A stretch of DNA of 64,000 nucleotides. Origin: Pseudomonas entomophila. Its GTDB lineage: Bacteria > Pseudomonadota > Gammaproteobacteria > Pseudomonadales > Pseudomonadaceae. Positions within the stretch are counted from its first letter, which is position 1. Each line of letters starts with the position of its first letter. Where the stretch lies: the NCBI RefSeq assembly GCF_013523125.1, contig NZ_JAAMQJ010000005.1, positions 62,001 to 126,000 of the forward strand, in the 5' to 3' direction. The notes under the pieces are model-generated. The model saw nothing but the letters and a program-made list of their open reading frames with translations, was not told the origin of the DNA and searched no databases. Below, in pieces: positions 38,396-47,278 of this stretch. The position numbers and the translations under genes are program-made.

Positions 38396-39733
38396 TCAAC
38401 TGACGAGGTCGGCGTTCTCCCGACGCGTCTCGCGCTCGGACCCCTGCGCCTCTGCAGGTGCTGCCGGTTCGTCAGCACTGGCAGGCTCGCTGTGCTCCAT
38501 GGCCGCGTGCATCAGGTCTTCGGTCACCCGCAATTCGGCACCGGTGAACGAGGAGGTGGTCGCTGGCGTGAACGGCGACGAGGCCGCAGGGGCGGGGCGC
38601 TCGGTACGGCGCCAGAGGAAGAACGCGACCATCGCGGCATTGATCGCCGCGAAAGCCCAGAACAACCCGGCCTCGCCGACACGGTTCATGACCGAGGAGA
38701 TCGCCAGCGGGCTCATCGCCGAGCCCAGCGAGTTGATCAGCAGCAGGCCCTGGATCATCGGCACCAGCTCTTCGGCCGGGGCGCGGTCAGCCGCGTGGCT
38801 CACAGCCACCGGATAGATCGCGAAGATGCCCCCGCCGAGCAGGAACAGCGCGCCCATCAGCAGCTTGGGGGAGGGCGGCATCACCAGGATCGCCAGCGAC
38901 AGCACCAGGCACAGGCTGCCCAGGGCGATCAGCACGGTCTGCCGGTCACGGCGGTCGGACCAGCGACCGACCGGGTATTGCAGCACCATCGCGCCGAGAA
39001 TGGCGCTGGCCATCATGTGGCCGACTTCGGTGATGTCCAGGCCGATGCGTTGCAGGTACAGCGGCAGCAGGGTATACACCGCCGCGATGGCCACGCCCGA
39101 GCCGAAGCAGCCGATCAGCCCGGTCGGGGTGACACTCAGCAGTTGGCGTGGCTTGAGCGGTTCGACCTTCTCCAGCAGGGGCGAGGCGCGCGGCAGGATC
39201 ACGATCGGCACCACCGAGAGCGAGGCCAGCATGGCCGCGACCATGAACGGCGCGGTGTCGCCCCAGCCGGCCAGGGCGCCCAGCTTGGCCTGGCCGAGCA
39301 TGCCCGAGCCATACAGCGCGATCATGTACAGCGCCAGCAGGCGCCCGCGCACCTTGGGCGCCGCGGCCAGCAGCAGCCAGCTTTCGATCACCAGGAACAC
39401 GCCGACCGTGGCCCAGCCGCCGATCAGGCGCAGCGCAGCCCAGGCCCAGGGGTCGTAGAACAGGCTTTGCAGCAGGATGGTCACGGCGATCAGCGAGGCG
39501 AAGCTGCTGTAGGCGCGGATGTGCCCGATGCGCAGGATCAGCCGGTCGTTGAACAGGGCGCCCAACGTCAGGCCGACGAAATAGGCCGACGAGACGATAC
39601 CGATCATGGTGGCCGACTCACCGGCCGCGTCCAGGCGCAGGGTGGTCAGGGACGACAGGAAGCCATAGCCGAGACCGACGATGAACAACCCGAGCAGCGG
39701 TGCCAGCGCCATCGCCAGCAGGTGCGGAGACAT
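38396..39733 (-). CDS. Major facilitator superfamily transporter
   Basis: 445 residues from the ATG at 39733, with 12 hydrophobic helices and a hydrophilic, Glu/Ala-rich C-terminal tail of about 60 residues (PAPAASSPFTPATTS onward). The loop motif GRWSDRRDRQTVL is the MFS A-type signature. The pattern resembles YcaD/YfkF-type proteins. The substrate is unknown. The frame extends upstream, but residues before MSPHLLAM are not helix-like. It shares a 288-base divergent region with the AEC transporter gene. Confidence 0.87.
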   Translation of the reverse strand: MSPHLLAMALAPLLGLFIVGLGYGFLSSLTTLRLDAAGESATMIGIVSSAYFVGLTLGALFNDRLILRIGHIRAYSSFASLIAVTILLQSLFYDPWAWAALRLIGGWATVGVFLVIESWLLLAAAPKVRGRLLALYMIALYGSGMLGQAKLGALAGWGDTAPFMVAAMLASLSVVPIVILPRASPLLEKVEPLKPRQLLSVTPTGLIGCFGSGVAIAAVYTLLPLYLQRIGLDITEVGHMMASAILGAMVLQYPVGRWSDRRDRQTVLIALGSLCLVLSLAILVMPPSPKLLMGALFLLGGGIFAIYPVAVSHAADRAPAEELVPMIQGLLLINSLGSAMSPLAISSVMNRVGEAGLFWAFAAINAAMVAFFLWRRTERPAPAASSPFTPATTSSFTGAELRVTEDLMHAAMEHSEPASADEPAAPAEAQGSERETRRENADLVS

Positions 39734-40021
39734 ACAGACCTCAAATGAAATAGACAAGACAGACGCCTGTCCAGAAGCGCCCGGTGTCTTCAGGACGAAG
39801 ACCGAGAGGAGGCCATTCAAGGCTGCGGATAGCCGCTGGAAAGGTGCGCGGATTCTAGGCCAGATCGCGCCTGTAAGGGGATGGGGCAGAGGGTGTTTTT
39901 CGCACGATCATGGTGCGACCGGATGCCGCAGGTAGCGTCTTGTCATGTCCTGGGCGCGAATCGGTTGCCGAGGCAGGCGACCACGCCCTAGGATGATCGG
40001 TTTCCAGGAAGAGACTCTGCC

Positions 40022-40897
40022 ATGCTGGCTTCGCTGATCGCCATCCTCTCGCCCGTGTTCATCGTCGCTGGCCTCGGCTTCGCCTGGATCCGCAGCGGTG
40101 CCGACTACCCCACGGCATTCGTCGCCCGGCTGGTGATGAACATCGGTACGCCCTGCCTGGTGCTGTCCACCCTCAGCCGCACGCACCTCGACCCCCAGGC
40201 CTTCACCAGCATGGCGCTGGCGTGCACCGCAGGGTTGGCGATCATGGGTGGGGTCGGCTGGGCGATCAGCCGCCTGACCGGGCAGCACTGGCGGGTGCTG
40301 GTGCCGGCTTTCATGTTCCCGAACACCGGCAACATGGGCTTGCCGATCAGCCTGTATGCCTTCGGCGATCCAGGGCTGGCCCTGGCCGTGGCGTTCTTTC
40401 TCACCTTGTCGACCTTCCAGTTCACCCTGGGCATCGTGCTGTCGGGCGGGGTCGCCTCGTTCAAGTCGCTGGTGCGTAACCCTATCGTGATCAGCCTGGT
40501 GCTGGCGTTGCCGGTGATTTTTTTCGACCTGCACCTGCCGCGCTGGCTGGCCAACACCGTCGACCTGCTCGGCGGCATGACCATCCCGCTGATGCTGCTG
40601 ACCCTGGGCGTGTCCCTGGCCAGCCTGCGTCTGCGCCAGGTCGGTAGTGGGCTGCTGCTGGGCGGGTTGCGGATCGTGCTGGGCGCGGCGGTGGGTTGGG
40701 GCGTCGGGCAGGCCTTGGCGCTGCCACCGATCGAGCAGGCCGTCCTGGTGATGCAGTCGGCGATGCCCGTGGCGGTGTTCAACTACCTGCTGGCGATTCG
40801 CGCCAACCAGTCACCCGAGCAGGTCGCCAACCTGGTGATGTGTTCCACCGCCTTGTCGTTCGTCCTGCTGCCGCTGATCCTGGTCTGGCTGCTGTAG
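40022..40897 (+). CDS. AEC-family (auxin efflux carrier-like) transporter
   Basis: 291 residues and about ten hydrophobic segments, in two repeats of five helices. Hallmarks are ARLVMNIGTPCLVLSTL, MFPNTGNMGLPISLYAFG and the late MQSAMPVAVFNYLLA. Bacterial AEC proteins export or import small carboxylates such as malonate or malate; the specificity here is unknown. The start at 40022 gives the normal length. It converges with the hydratase gene ten bases downstream. Confidence 0.9.
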   Translation: MLASLIAILSPVFIVAGLGFAWIRSGADYPTAFVARLVMNIGTPCLVLSTLSRTHLDPQAFTSMALACTAGLAIMGGVGWAISRLTGQHWRVLVPAFMFPNTGNMGLPISLYAFGDPGLALAVAFFLTLSTFQFTLGIVLSGGVASFKSLVRNPIVISLVLALPVIFFDLHLPRWLANTVDLLGGMTIPLMLLTLGVSLASLRLRQVGSGLLLGGLRIVLGAAVGWGVGQALALPPIEQAVLVMQSAMPVAVFNYLLAIRANQSPEQVANLVMCSTALSFVLLPLILVWLL

Positions 40898-40907
40898 GCC
40901 TGCCGCC

Positions 40908-42020
40908 TTACCAGCAGCCGCCATGCCGTGCCCAGGGCCGGCTTTGCGGCGAGAACCCTTCGAAGAAGCGTTGCGCACGCTGCCGCGGCAGGTCGGCCAG
41001 GGTAGGCGGATTCCAGTGGGGCGTGCGGTCCTTGTCCACCAGCAGGGCGCGCACGCCCTCGAGCGCATCGCCTTGTTCGAACCACTGCTCGATCAGGTGC
41101 AGCTCCAGCGCGAAGCAGGTCTCCAGCGACAGCTCGCGTCCGTAGCGGATCAGTTCGAGCGCGACCGCCATGGCCGACGGCGAGCAGGCCTCCAGCCGGC
41201 GGGCGGTTTTCAGCGCCCATTCATGGCTGTCGCCGATGCTCACTGCACGCAGTTGCTCGAGGATGCTCGGCATGTCGGGCAGGCCGAAATAGTGGTCGAT
41301 CACAGGACGCAGGCCCTTGAGCGGTGCATCGGGCAGGATCTGGGTGCCGAAGCGCGCCAGCACGCCTTGCAGATCCTTGAGTGGCACTGACCCGAAGGTC
41401 AGGCGATCCAGACGGTCATCCAGTGCGGCCAGCTTGCGGCTGTCCAGATACCAATCGGCCAGCCCGCAGAACAGTGCGTCGGCCGCGCCGATGGTGTGAC
41501 CGCTGACCGCCAGGTAAGTCCCCAGCTCGCCGGGCAGGCGTGACAGGAAGTAGCTCGAGCCAGCATCCGGGAAGCCGCCAAGGGTCACTTCCGGCATGCC
41601 GATCTGGCTGCGCTCGGTGACGATGCGCAGGTCGGCCGTCTGGGCCAGGGCCATGCCGGCGCCCAGGGTATAACCGTCCATGAGCACCACCACCGGCTTG
41701 CGGTAGCGGTGGATGGCCAGGTCCAGGGCATATTCTTCGCGGAAGAAGTCGCGGTGCACGCTGTCGCCGGCCGTGTAGCTGTCGCAGAGCATGCGCAGGT
41801 CGCCACCGGCGCAGAAACCCTTGCTGCCGGCGCCGCGCAACATCACGGCGATGATGTGGGGGTCGTCCGCCCAGGTGTCGAGCTGGCGCCGCAGGGTGCG
41901 CACCATGCTCAGGGTCAGGGCGTTGAGCCCTTGGGGGCGGTTGAAGGTGAGGTGTCCGATGCCATTGCGGACTTCGATCGATACATTGCCTGCATGCAGC
42001 GCAGAAACGGCAGCGCTCAT
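40908..42020 (-). CDS. Enoyl-CoA hydratase/3-hydroxyisobutyryl-CoA hydrolase family protein
   Basis: 370 residues. Length and the C-terminal extension fit HIBYL-CoA hydrolases of valine breakdown rather than simple hydratases (about 260). Crotonase features are VMLRGAGSKGFCAGGDLR (oxyanion hole) and GYTLGAGMALAQTADLRI, with GMPEVTLGGFPDAGSSYFLSR containing the catalytic Glu. No other valine-pathway gene is adjacent, although mvaB and acuI at 56-59 kb also act on branched or short acyl-CoAs. Confidence 0.85.
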   Translation of the reverse strand: MSAAVSALHAGNVSIEVRNGIGHLTFNRPQGLNALTLSMVRTLRRQLDTWADDPHIIAVMLRGAGSKGFCAGGDLRMLCDSYTAGDSVHRDFFREEYALDLAIHRYRKPVVVLMDGYTLGAGMALAQTADLRIVTERSQIGMPEVTLGGFPDAGSSYFLSRLPGELGTYLAVSGHTIGAADALFCGLADWYLDSRKLAALDDRLDRLTFGSVPLKDLQGVLARFGTQILPDAPLKGLRPVIDHYFGLPDMPSILEQLRAVSIGDSHEWALKTARRLEACSPSAMAVALELIRYGRELSLETCFALELHLIEQWFEQGDALEGVRALLVDKDRTPHWNPPTLADLPRQRAQRFFEGFSPQSRPWARHGGCW

Positions 42021-42121
42021 TGTTGTCTCCCTGTCGTCTGGTCACGTTCCTTCGGCGAGACGGCCAGCGCACACTGTACGTAGCCACTCAAGAGGTCAGA
42101 CAACAGCAGGCAAACGAATGC

Positions 42122-42907
42122 TTAGTCGAGGACTGCATTGACGACGCACAAGGTACCTATCGCGTACCGGCAAGCCTTGCAGGTACGCGAGGTCAGGTGG
42201 CGAGCCGTCGGCAGAAGGCTTGCGTCCATGGCCATGCCAAAATAGCCTGTGCCAGGCAGTTCGATCTGCCCTTGTACCCCAAAAGTGAGGTCAGGCGCGC
42301 CTTCGTGCGTAAGACAGGTCAGGTAGGTGGTGCCCTCCACATCACCTAACAACAAGACACGACCATCGTCGAGAAAGACCGCGTCATGGACGATCAGTGG
42401 CTGTGTGCTTGCCTTCTTCGAACGGTGGGCGCTTGGCGCTTCGATCGCAATCTCGAAGGACGCGATCGGTCTGCCAGAGTCGGCCTCGAAACAAGCCAGG
42501 TACGTGGTCGCACTGCGAACACTCAGCCCATCAGACTCGGTCTCTTGGTAAATCACTTTGATCGTTTCGCCTACCCGTGCGGCCCGGGGCAGATTCAAGG
42601 GCGAAACACCTTTCGTCGAAGCGCGTTCGCGTGCGTCCCGCAAGCGCCCGGCAATAGAAGACGTCGAGGTAGGCGAAGGCTGGGCCGGGGAGGCCTTGGT
42701 ATGGGGCACGAATTGAATGCCGTTGTCTCCAAACCCCGGTTTGGCCGTCAGTTTCGACGTGTAGCGCCCTACAGCGAGGCTTGAATAAATGCTGTTCCCT
42801 TCCACTGTAATCGGTAGCGCCAGCGCCAGCATGTCTCCCTCATGCGCCGTACCGAGATTAACCAGCTCGATGAAGTCAGTCAGGCCGAAGGTCGAAACTG
42901 GCAACAT
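42122..42907 (-). CDS. Delta-60-repeat-like protein, possibly a fragment
   Basis: 261 residues without a signal peptide. Two segments, KPGFGDNGIQFVPHT and APDLTFGVQGQIELPGTG, resemble the LDxTFGxxG turn of delta-60 repeats (beta-propeller-like surface proteins). The middle (VGETIKVIYQETESDGLSVR) also looks like beta strands. Codon use is less G/C-biased than in neighbours, which points to transferred DNA. It may be the C-terminal remnant of a larger protein, or a complete small one. It starts 30 bases after the aldo/keto reductase stop. Confidence 0.5.
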   Translation of the reverse strand: MLPVSTFGLTDFIELVNLGTAHEGDMLALALPITVEGNSIYSSLAVGRYTSKLTAKPGFGDNGIQFVPHTKASPAQPSPTSTSSIAGRLRDARERASTKGVSPLNLPRAARVGETIKVIYQETESDGLSVRSATTYLACFEADSGRPIASFEIAIEAPSAHRSKKASTQPLIVHDAVFLDDGRVLLLGDVEGTTYLTCLTHEGAPDLTFGVQGQIELPGTGYFGMAMDASLLPTARHLTSRTCKACRYAIGTLCVVNAVLD

Positions 42908-42937
42908 TGCTAGTTCCAGCGCCTCTGGAAAGCTTTA

Positions 42938-43942
42938 TCAGCGCGCCATGCGCCCACTGACGAAATGCGCGACATCGTTGAAACCAGGGGTGGAGGCATG
43001 CCCCGGCGTGACCAGCGAATCGATGAACGCCTCGTCGTCGTCCGTGAGGGTCACGTCCAGTGCCCCGGCATAGGTGTCCCACTGTGCCTCGGTCCGTGGC
43101 CCGACGATGGCCGAGCTGACCAGGCGATTGTTCAGCACCCAGGCAATGGCGAATTCGACGATACCCACGCCCTTGGCCTCGACATGGGCCTGGATGCGCT
43201 GGGCGATGGACAACGATTCCTGGCGCCATTCGACCTCAAGAATGCGCTTGTCCTGACGGCCTGCACGGCTACCGGCGTCGGGCGTGCTGCCAGGCGCGTA
43301 CTTGCCGCTCAGCACGCCACGGGCCAGGGGACTGAACGGGACGATGCCCAGCCCATGAAACGCGGCGGCGGTGAACTGCTCCGGCTCGGCCTGGCGATTG
43401 ACGATGTTGTACAAGGGCTGGCTGACCACGGGCTTTTCCACGCCCAGGCGCTCGGCCACGTGACACAGTTCGGCGATCCGCCAGCCGCGGAAGTTGGAGA
43501 CGCCCCAGTAACGGATCTTGCCTTGGCGCAGCAGATCGCCCATGGCGCGCACGGTTTCCTCCAAGGGCACCTGATGATCCTCGCGGTGCAGGTAGTAGAG
43601 GTCCAGGTAGTCGGTGCCCATGCGCGACAGCGTGGCCTCGAGGGCATTGAACACATGCTTGCGCGACAGGCCGCTGGCATTGGGACGGTCCGCCGCGCCA
43701 TAGCCGACCTTGGAGGCGACCACCCAGTCCTGGCGTCGGCGTGCTACCGCACGGCCCACGATCCCCTCGGAGCGGCCGCCGTTGTAGACGTCGGCCGTGT
43801 CGATGCTGTTCACACCCTGGTCCCAGGCCTTGTCGATGATGCGCACTGCCTCCTCGTCCGAGGTCTGTTCGCCGAACATCATGCTGCCCAAGGTCAGGGC
43901 GGACACCTGCAGGCCACTGTGGCCCAATGCGCGGTAGATCAT
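42938..43942 (-). CDS. Aldo/keto reductase
   Basis: 334 residues from the ATG at 43942. TIM-barrel AKR features are DTADVYNGGRSEGIVG (Asp, Tyr), VVASKVGYG (Lys) and YYLHREDHQVPLEET (His), with the NADPH-binding end SSAIVGPRTEAQWD. It is likely a cytosolic NADPH-dependent carbonyl reductase; the substrate is unknown. The 183-base in-frame extension upstream has no translation signals and passes a short heptamer repeat. Confidence 0.9.
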   Translation of the reverse strand: MIYRALGHSGLQVSALTLGSMMFGEQTSDEEAVRIIDKAWDQGVNSIDTADVYNGGRSEGIVGRAVARRRQDWVVASKVGYGAADRPNASGLSRKHVFNALEATLSRMGTDYLDLYYLHREDHQVPLEETVRAMGDLLRQGKIRYWGVSNFRGWRIAELCHVAERLGVEKPVVSQPLYNIVNRQAEPEQFTAAAFHGLGIVPFSPLARGVLSGKYAPGSTPDAGSRAGRQDKRILEVEWRQESLSIAQRIQAHVEAKGVGIVEFAIAWVLNNRLVSSAIVGPRTEAQWDTYAGALDVTLTDDDEAFIDSLVTPGHASTPGFNDVAHFVSGRMAR

Positions 43943-43977
43943 GTGGAAGGTCCTTTTCGGGGGGAAGTGGTGAGTGG

Positions 43978-43996
43978 CAAGCTGCAAGCTGCAAGC
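43978..43996. repeat. Short inverted copy of the heptamer array
   Basis: CAAGCTG repeated two and a half times, the reverse complement of the CTTGCAG unit of the 13-copy array 140 bases away. It lies 36 bases upstream of the aldo/keto reductase start. Confidence 0.85.
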
Positions 43997-44133
43997 GGTC
44001 TGCCATGAATGGAACCAAGCGTAACAGCTCACGCCGCGCGCGTGCCGTCTCGATGAACAAGGACGCGCTGTGGTCTGGGGAGCTGTCCTGATACCCCAGC
44101 ACTGAACTTTCCCAAGCCCGACCACCCAACTGA

Positions 44134-44224
44134 CTTGCAGCTTGCAGCTTGCAGCTTGCAGCTTGCAGCTTGCAGCTTGCAGCTTGCAGCTTGCAGCTTG
44201 CAGCTTGCAGCTTGCAGCTTGCAG
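44134..44224. repeat. Exact tandem array of 13 heptamers (CTTGCAG)
   Basis: 91 bases consist of 13 perfect copies of CTTGCAG, with no interruption. The array ends 24 bases before the GTG start of the YdjM gene and contains no spacer, so it is not a CRISPR. Because seven is not a multiple of three, all frames through it change with copy number. Perfect identity implies recent expansion or frequent slippage. Confidence 0.98.
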
Positions 44225-44248
44225 CTCCTTTCCTCCAGAGGATCGACC

Positions 44249-45325
44249 GTGGATTCATTGACACAGGCAGTACTCGGCGCCGCGCTTCAAGGAACGGTGC
44301 TCGGACGAATACAAGGACGGCGTTCGCTGGTCTACGGCGCCGCGCTGGGCACCTTGCCGGACCTGGACGTGGTGATCCGCTACGCCGACCCCGTCTCGAG
44401 CATGACCTACCACCGCGGTTTCTCGCATTCGCTCTTCGTGCTCACGGCCCTTGCCCTGGCGCTCGCCTGGCTGGTGGCCTGGCTCGGGCAGCGCTACTGG
44501 CCGGACAGGCACTACCGCTGGCCCCGGCTGTTCCTGGCTTTCTGGCTGGTGCTGGTCACCCATCCCGTGCTGGATGCCTTCACCGTGTATGGCACACAAC
44601 TGCTGTGGCCGTTCACCGTCACGCCACAGAGCTGGTCGGCGGTGTTCATCGTCGACCCGGTCTATACGCTGCCCATGCTGGCGACGGTGATCTATGCAGC
44701 CTGCAAAGGGCTGACGACACGCAGCCAGGCCTGGTTGCTGGGCACCGTGCTGTTCGGGGCGGCCTACCTGGGCGCAGGCACGGTGGCCAGGGTAGCGGCC
44801 GAGCACCGTTTCGAGGCGTCGCTGCAGCGTCAGGGCATCGACGTGACCGAGGTCAAGGCCATGCCGCTGGCGTTCAACTCGCTAGTCTGGCGTCTTCTGG
44901 CCAAGACCGCCGACGGCCAGTACTACGAAGGGATCGGCAGCGTGTTCGATCGCAATCCACCTGAGCAGCTGCGTCAATCCCGCCACCTCGAACTCGCCAT
45001 CGTACTGCAGGGCACGCCGCTGCATGAGCGCCTTCGCTGGTTCACCGGCGACTGGCTGCGCTACGACGCCCTCGGCGATCAGTTGGTGGTGACGGACCTG
45101 CGCATGGGCATGCCCGGCAACTACACCTTCCGCTTCGTCATGGCCAAGCGCGACGCGCAGGGCAACTGGCAAGCGATCGTGCCGACCCGCGCCCCCGGTG
45201 GCGGTGCGCGCTCGCTGCTGCGCACCGACGTGCTGGCGCAGGTCTGGCAGCGCATCTTCGAGCAGCGACCGCCCTTGCCTCTGGTGCGCTGGGCCTCGCA
45301 GGACCAGGCGGAGCAGGGCGGTTGA
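44249..45325 (+). CDS. YdjM-family membrane-bound metal-dependent hydrolase
   Basis: 358 residues from the GTG at 44249, chosen because AGAGGAT lies just upstream and the N-terminus (MDSLTQAVLGAALQGT) is the family start. The open frame through the tandem repeat (from 44135) is an artefact. Metal-binding motifs are TLPDLDVVI and TYHRGFSHSL, followed by helices and a C-terminal periplasmic-type domain. LexA-regulated YdjM of E. coli belongs here, but its reaction is unproven. Its end overlaps the TraX-like start (TTGA). Confidence 0.85.
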   Translation: MDSLTQAVLGAALQGTVLGRIQGRRSLVYGAALGTLPDLDVVIRYADPVSSMTYHRGFSHSLFVLTALALALAWLVAWLGQRYWPDRHYRWPRLFLAFWLVLVTHPVLDAFTVYGTQLLWPFTVTPQSWSAVFIVDPVYTLPMLATVIYAACKGLTTRSQAWLLGTVLFGAAYLGAGTVARVAAEHRFEASLQRQGIDVTEVKAMPLAFNSLVWRLLAKTADGQYYEGIGSVFDRNPPEQLRQSRHLELAIVLQGTPLHERLRWFTGDWLRYDALGDQLVVTDLRMGMPGNYTFRFVMAKRDAQGNWQAIVPTRAPGGGARSLLRTDVLAQVWQRIFEQRPPLPLVRWASQDQAEQGG

Positions 45326-46029
45326 CCACCCGCTGCCCGGGGCTGGACCTGGTCAAGTGGGTGGCGCTGCTGACCATGCTGGGCGATCACCTGCGCTATG
45401 CCTGGCCTGACCTGGCGGGGCTCGTCCTGCCGGGTCGCCTGGCCTTTCCCTTGTTCTGCCTGGCCATCGCCTGGCACGCTGCGCGCGCTACGCCAGCCAC
45501 CTTCCGTACGGGTCGCCATGGCCGTTACCTGGCCTGGATGCTGGTGTTCAGCGCCGCGTCGGAGCCCGCCTATCGCTGGCTGGACAGCGGGTCGATGACG
45601 CTCAATGTGATGCCGACGCTGACGTTGGGCCTGCTGGTGGCCTATGGCGTCCAGGTCGATGATCGCCTGGCGCGCCTGGGTGGAGCCGTGGCGCTGTCGA
45701 CCGCTCTGTTGGCCAGCCCGTGGTTGATGTACGGATGGGCCGGTGTGCTGCTGCCGGCCGGTTGGCTGCTGGCGTTGCGAACGGGGAGGTGGAGCATCGT
45801 GGTGCTCATGATGCTGGCGGTGGCGGGCAATCTGACCGACGATTGGCTGCGCGCCCATGCGGGTGAGCCTTGGGGGCTGGCGATCCTGGCGGCCGCTGCG
45901 TGTTCCGCTCCTCTGGGCCTGTGGCTGTTGCGCCAGGACAGTGTCACGCCCTGGCGAGTGGGCCGTTGGGCGTATGGGTTCTATCCGGTGCACCTGGTGA
46001 TCATTCGCCTGTTGCAGGGCATGGGGTGA
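45322..46029 (+). CDS. TraX-family membrane protein
   Basis: 235 residues, starting at a TTG that overlaps the previous stop (TTGA). Six to seven hydrophobic helices are visible. The N-terminal segment CPGLDLVKWVALLTMLGDHL and the C-terminal FYPVHLVIIRLLQGMG are typical of the TraX acyltransferase-like family, named after the F-plasmid pilin acetylase. Chromosomal TraX proteins may acylate envelope molecules; no pilin is nearby. Co-expressed with YdjM. Confidence 0.82.
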   Translation: MTTRCPGLDLVKWVALLTMLGDHLRYAWPDLAGLVLPGRLAFPLFCLAIAWHAARATPATFRTGRHGRYLAWMLVFSAASEPAYRWLDSGSMTLNVMPTLTLGLLVAYGVQVDDRLARLGGAVALSTALLASPWLMYGWAGVLLPAGWLLALRTGRWSIVVLMMLAVAGNLTDDWLRAHAGEPWGLAILAAAACSAPLGLWLLRQDSVTPWRVGRWAYGFYPVHLVIIRLLQGMG

Positions 46030-46054
46030 CGCGGGCGCCATGAGGGACTGTCGT

Positions 46055-46135
46055 GCGGTCCATCGCGGCCGGTCCGGGCTCGGGCAGGGCGCTCACACCC
46101 GCCGCAGTGGTACAGGCACTCGCAGCCCAATCGGT
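46055..46135. repeat. Degenerate REP-like sequence
   Basis: CATCGCGGCCGGTCCGGG and CGGGCAGGGCGCTCAC resemble the repeats at 30.5 and 62.8 kb. GGTACAGGCACTCGCAGCCC resembles 63010-63029. It fills most of the 145-base space between the convergent TraX and UvsE genes. Confidence 0.55.
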
Positions 46136-46174
46136 CCGGCCGCATGGGCTCCCCGATACCTGCCGTACTCAGGT

Positions 46175-47215
46175 TCAACCAGCAACCGTCTCCTGGACCA
46201 GATACCGCTCGTAGAACTCCAGCGTTGCCAGGTTCTTGTGCTTGGCCTCGAACATCATGTCGAACCGGTCCAGGAACTCCAGCGCATAGCGGTTGGTCCA
46301 GTCGTTCCACATCCGCTCGCTGTGCAGGTACAGGTCACGTTTGTTGACCTGCTCCAGCAGCGCCGGCATCTCCAGCTTCTGCTCGGCATCGAAGCCCAGC
46401 GCCTGCAGGCGCTCGGGCGGCTGGGAGTAGTGCATGGTCGGCCGCACATCACGCCAGCTTTCGATGATGCGTGCGACCCGAGCGCCCTGCGGGTCGATGT
46501 AGTCGTTCTCGTGAATCCAGCAGTGGTGGATGTCGAGCACCACCGGGGCCAGGTCGGCTAGTTGCAGGCAGTCGTCGACCCCGTAGGTCTTCTCGTCGTT
46601 CTCCAGGGTCAGGGTATTGCGCGCCACCTCCGACAAGCGTGGCCAGACCGCGCGCATGCCTTCCACGCCCAGGCGCCCGGCGATGTGGACGTTGCACTTG
46701 AAGTCCTGGAAACGGCGTCCATAGCCCATCATGCGGATCATGTCGGCATGGTACTCGAACTCGGCGAGGCTGTTTTCCACCACCTCCGGCCGATCCGAGC
46801 CCAGGACGCAGAACTGGCCTGGGTGGAACGACAGCCGGATCCCGGCCTCACGGGCATATTCACCGATCCGTGCGAACCGCGCTTCGAGCAGACGCTGGAC
46901 GGCAGGGTCTTGATAGAACGGCGTCACCTGCGGGTGGCTGTACAGCGGCAGCAGGTCGCTGCTCAGGCGCACCATGTGCAAGGCCGGCGGCAGCGCATTG
47001 ACATGTTTGAGCAGCCGCAGCTGCGCCTCGAGGTTGTGCTTGACCACCTCCAGCAACTTGGCACGCGCCGTTTCCACGCTGGCGCTGTTGATCCAGCGCA
47101 AGGTGGTGGTGCGGGGGTTGAACGTGCGCTCGAGCGCCTCCAGCTCCTTGTTCGGCAGGTGGCGATGAGGGTGACGGTACTGGCAGGCAAAGCCCAGGCG
47201 GGCAGGTGAGGGCAT
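46175..47215 (-). CDS. uvsE: UV damage endonuclease UvsE
   Basis: 346 residues. The UVDE TIM barrel is clear: LGFACQYRHPHRHL, RWINSAS, MVRLSSDLLPLYSHP, IRLSFHPGQFCVLGS, TLENDEKTYGVDD, VVLDIHHCWIHEN and KRDLYLHSERMWNDW supply the metal ligands. UvsE nicks DNA 5' of UV photoproducts, abasic sites and related lesions, starting an alternative excision repair. It is found only in some Pseudomonas. It follows the diguanylate cyclase gene on the same strand by 63 bases. Confidence 0.95.
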   Translation of the reverse strand: MPSPARLGFACQYRHPHRHLPNKELEALERTFNPRTTTLRWINSASVETARAKLLEVVKHNLEAQLRLLKHVNALPPALHMVRLSSDLLPLYSHPQVTPFYQDPAVQRLLEARFARIGEYAREAGIRLSFHPGQFCVLGSDRPEVVENSLAEFEYHADMIRMMGYGRRFQDFKCNVHIAGRLGVEGMRAVWPRLSEVARNTLTLENDEKTYGVDDCLQLADLAPVVLDIHHCWIHENDYIDPQGARVARIIESWRDVRPTMHYSQPPERLQALGFDAEQKLEMPALLEQVNKRDLYLHSERMWNDWTNRYALEFLDRFDMMFEAKHKNLATLEFYERYLVQETVAG

Positions 47216-47278
47216 CGTCGACTCCTGGTTCGGACGTTTTCGATAGACCGCACCGGCAGCGCTTACGATCCTTCCGGT

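Noticed and set aside
44134..44224. CRISPR-like array
   Set aside because: Units are seven bases with no spacers; it is a simple tandem repeat.
44135..44248. N-terminal extension of the YdjM protein encoded by the repeat (MQLAACSLQLAACS...)
   Set aside because: The frame depends on repeat number; the family N-terminus and ribosome-binding site point to the GTG at 44249.
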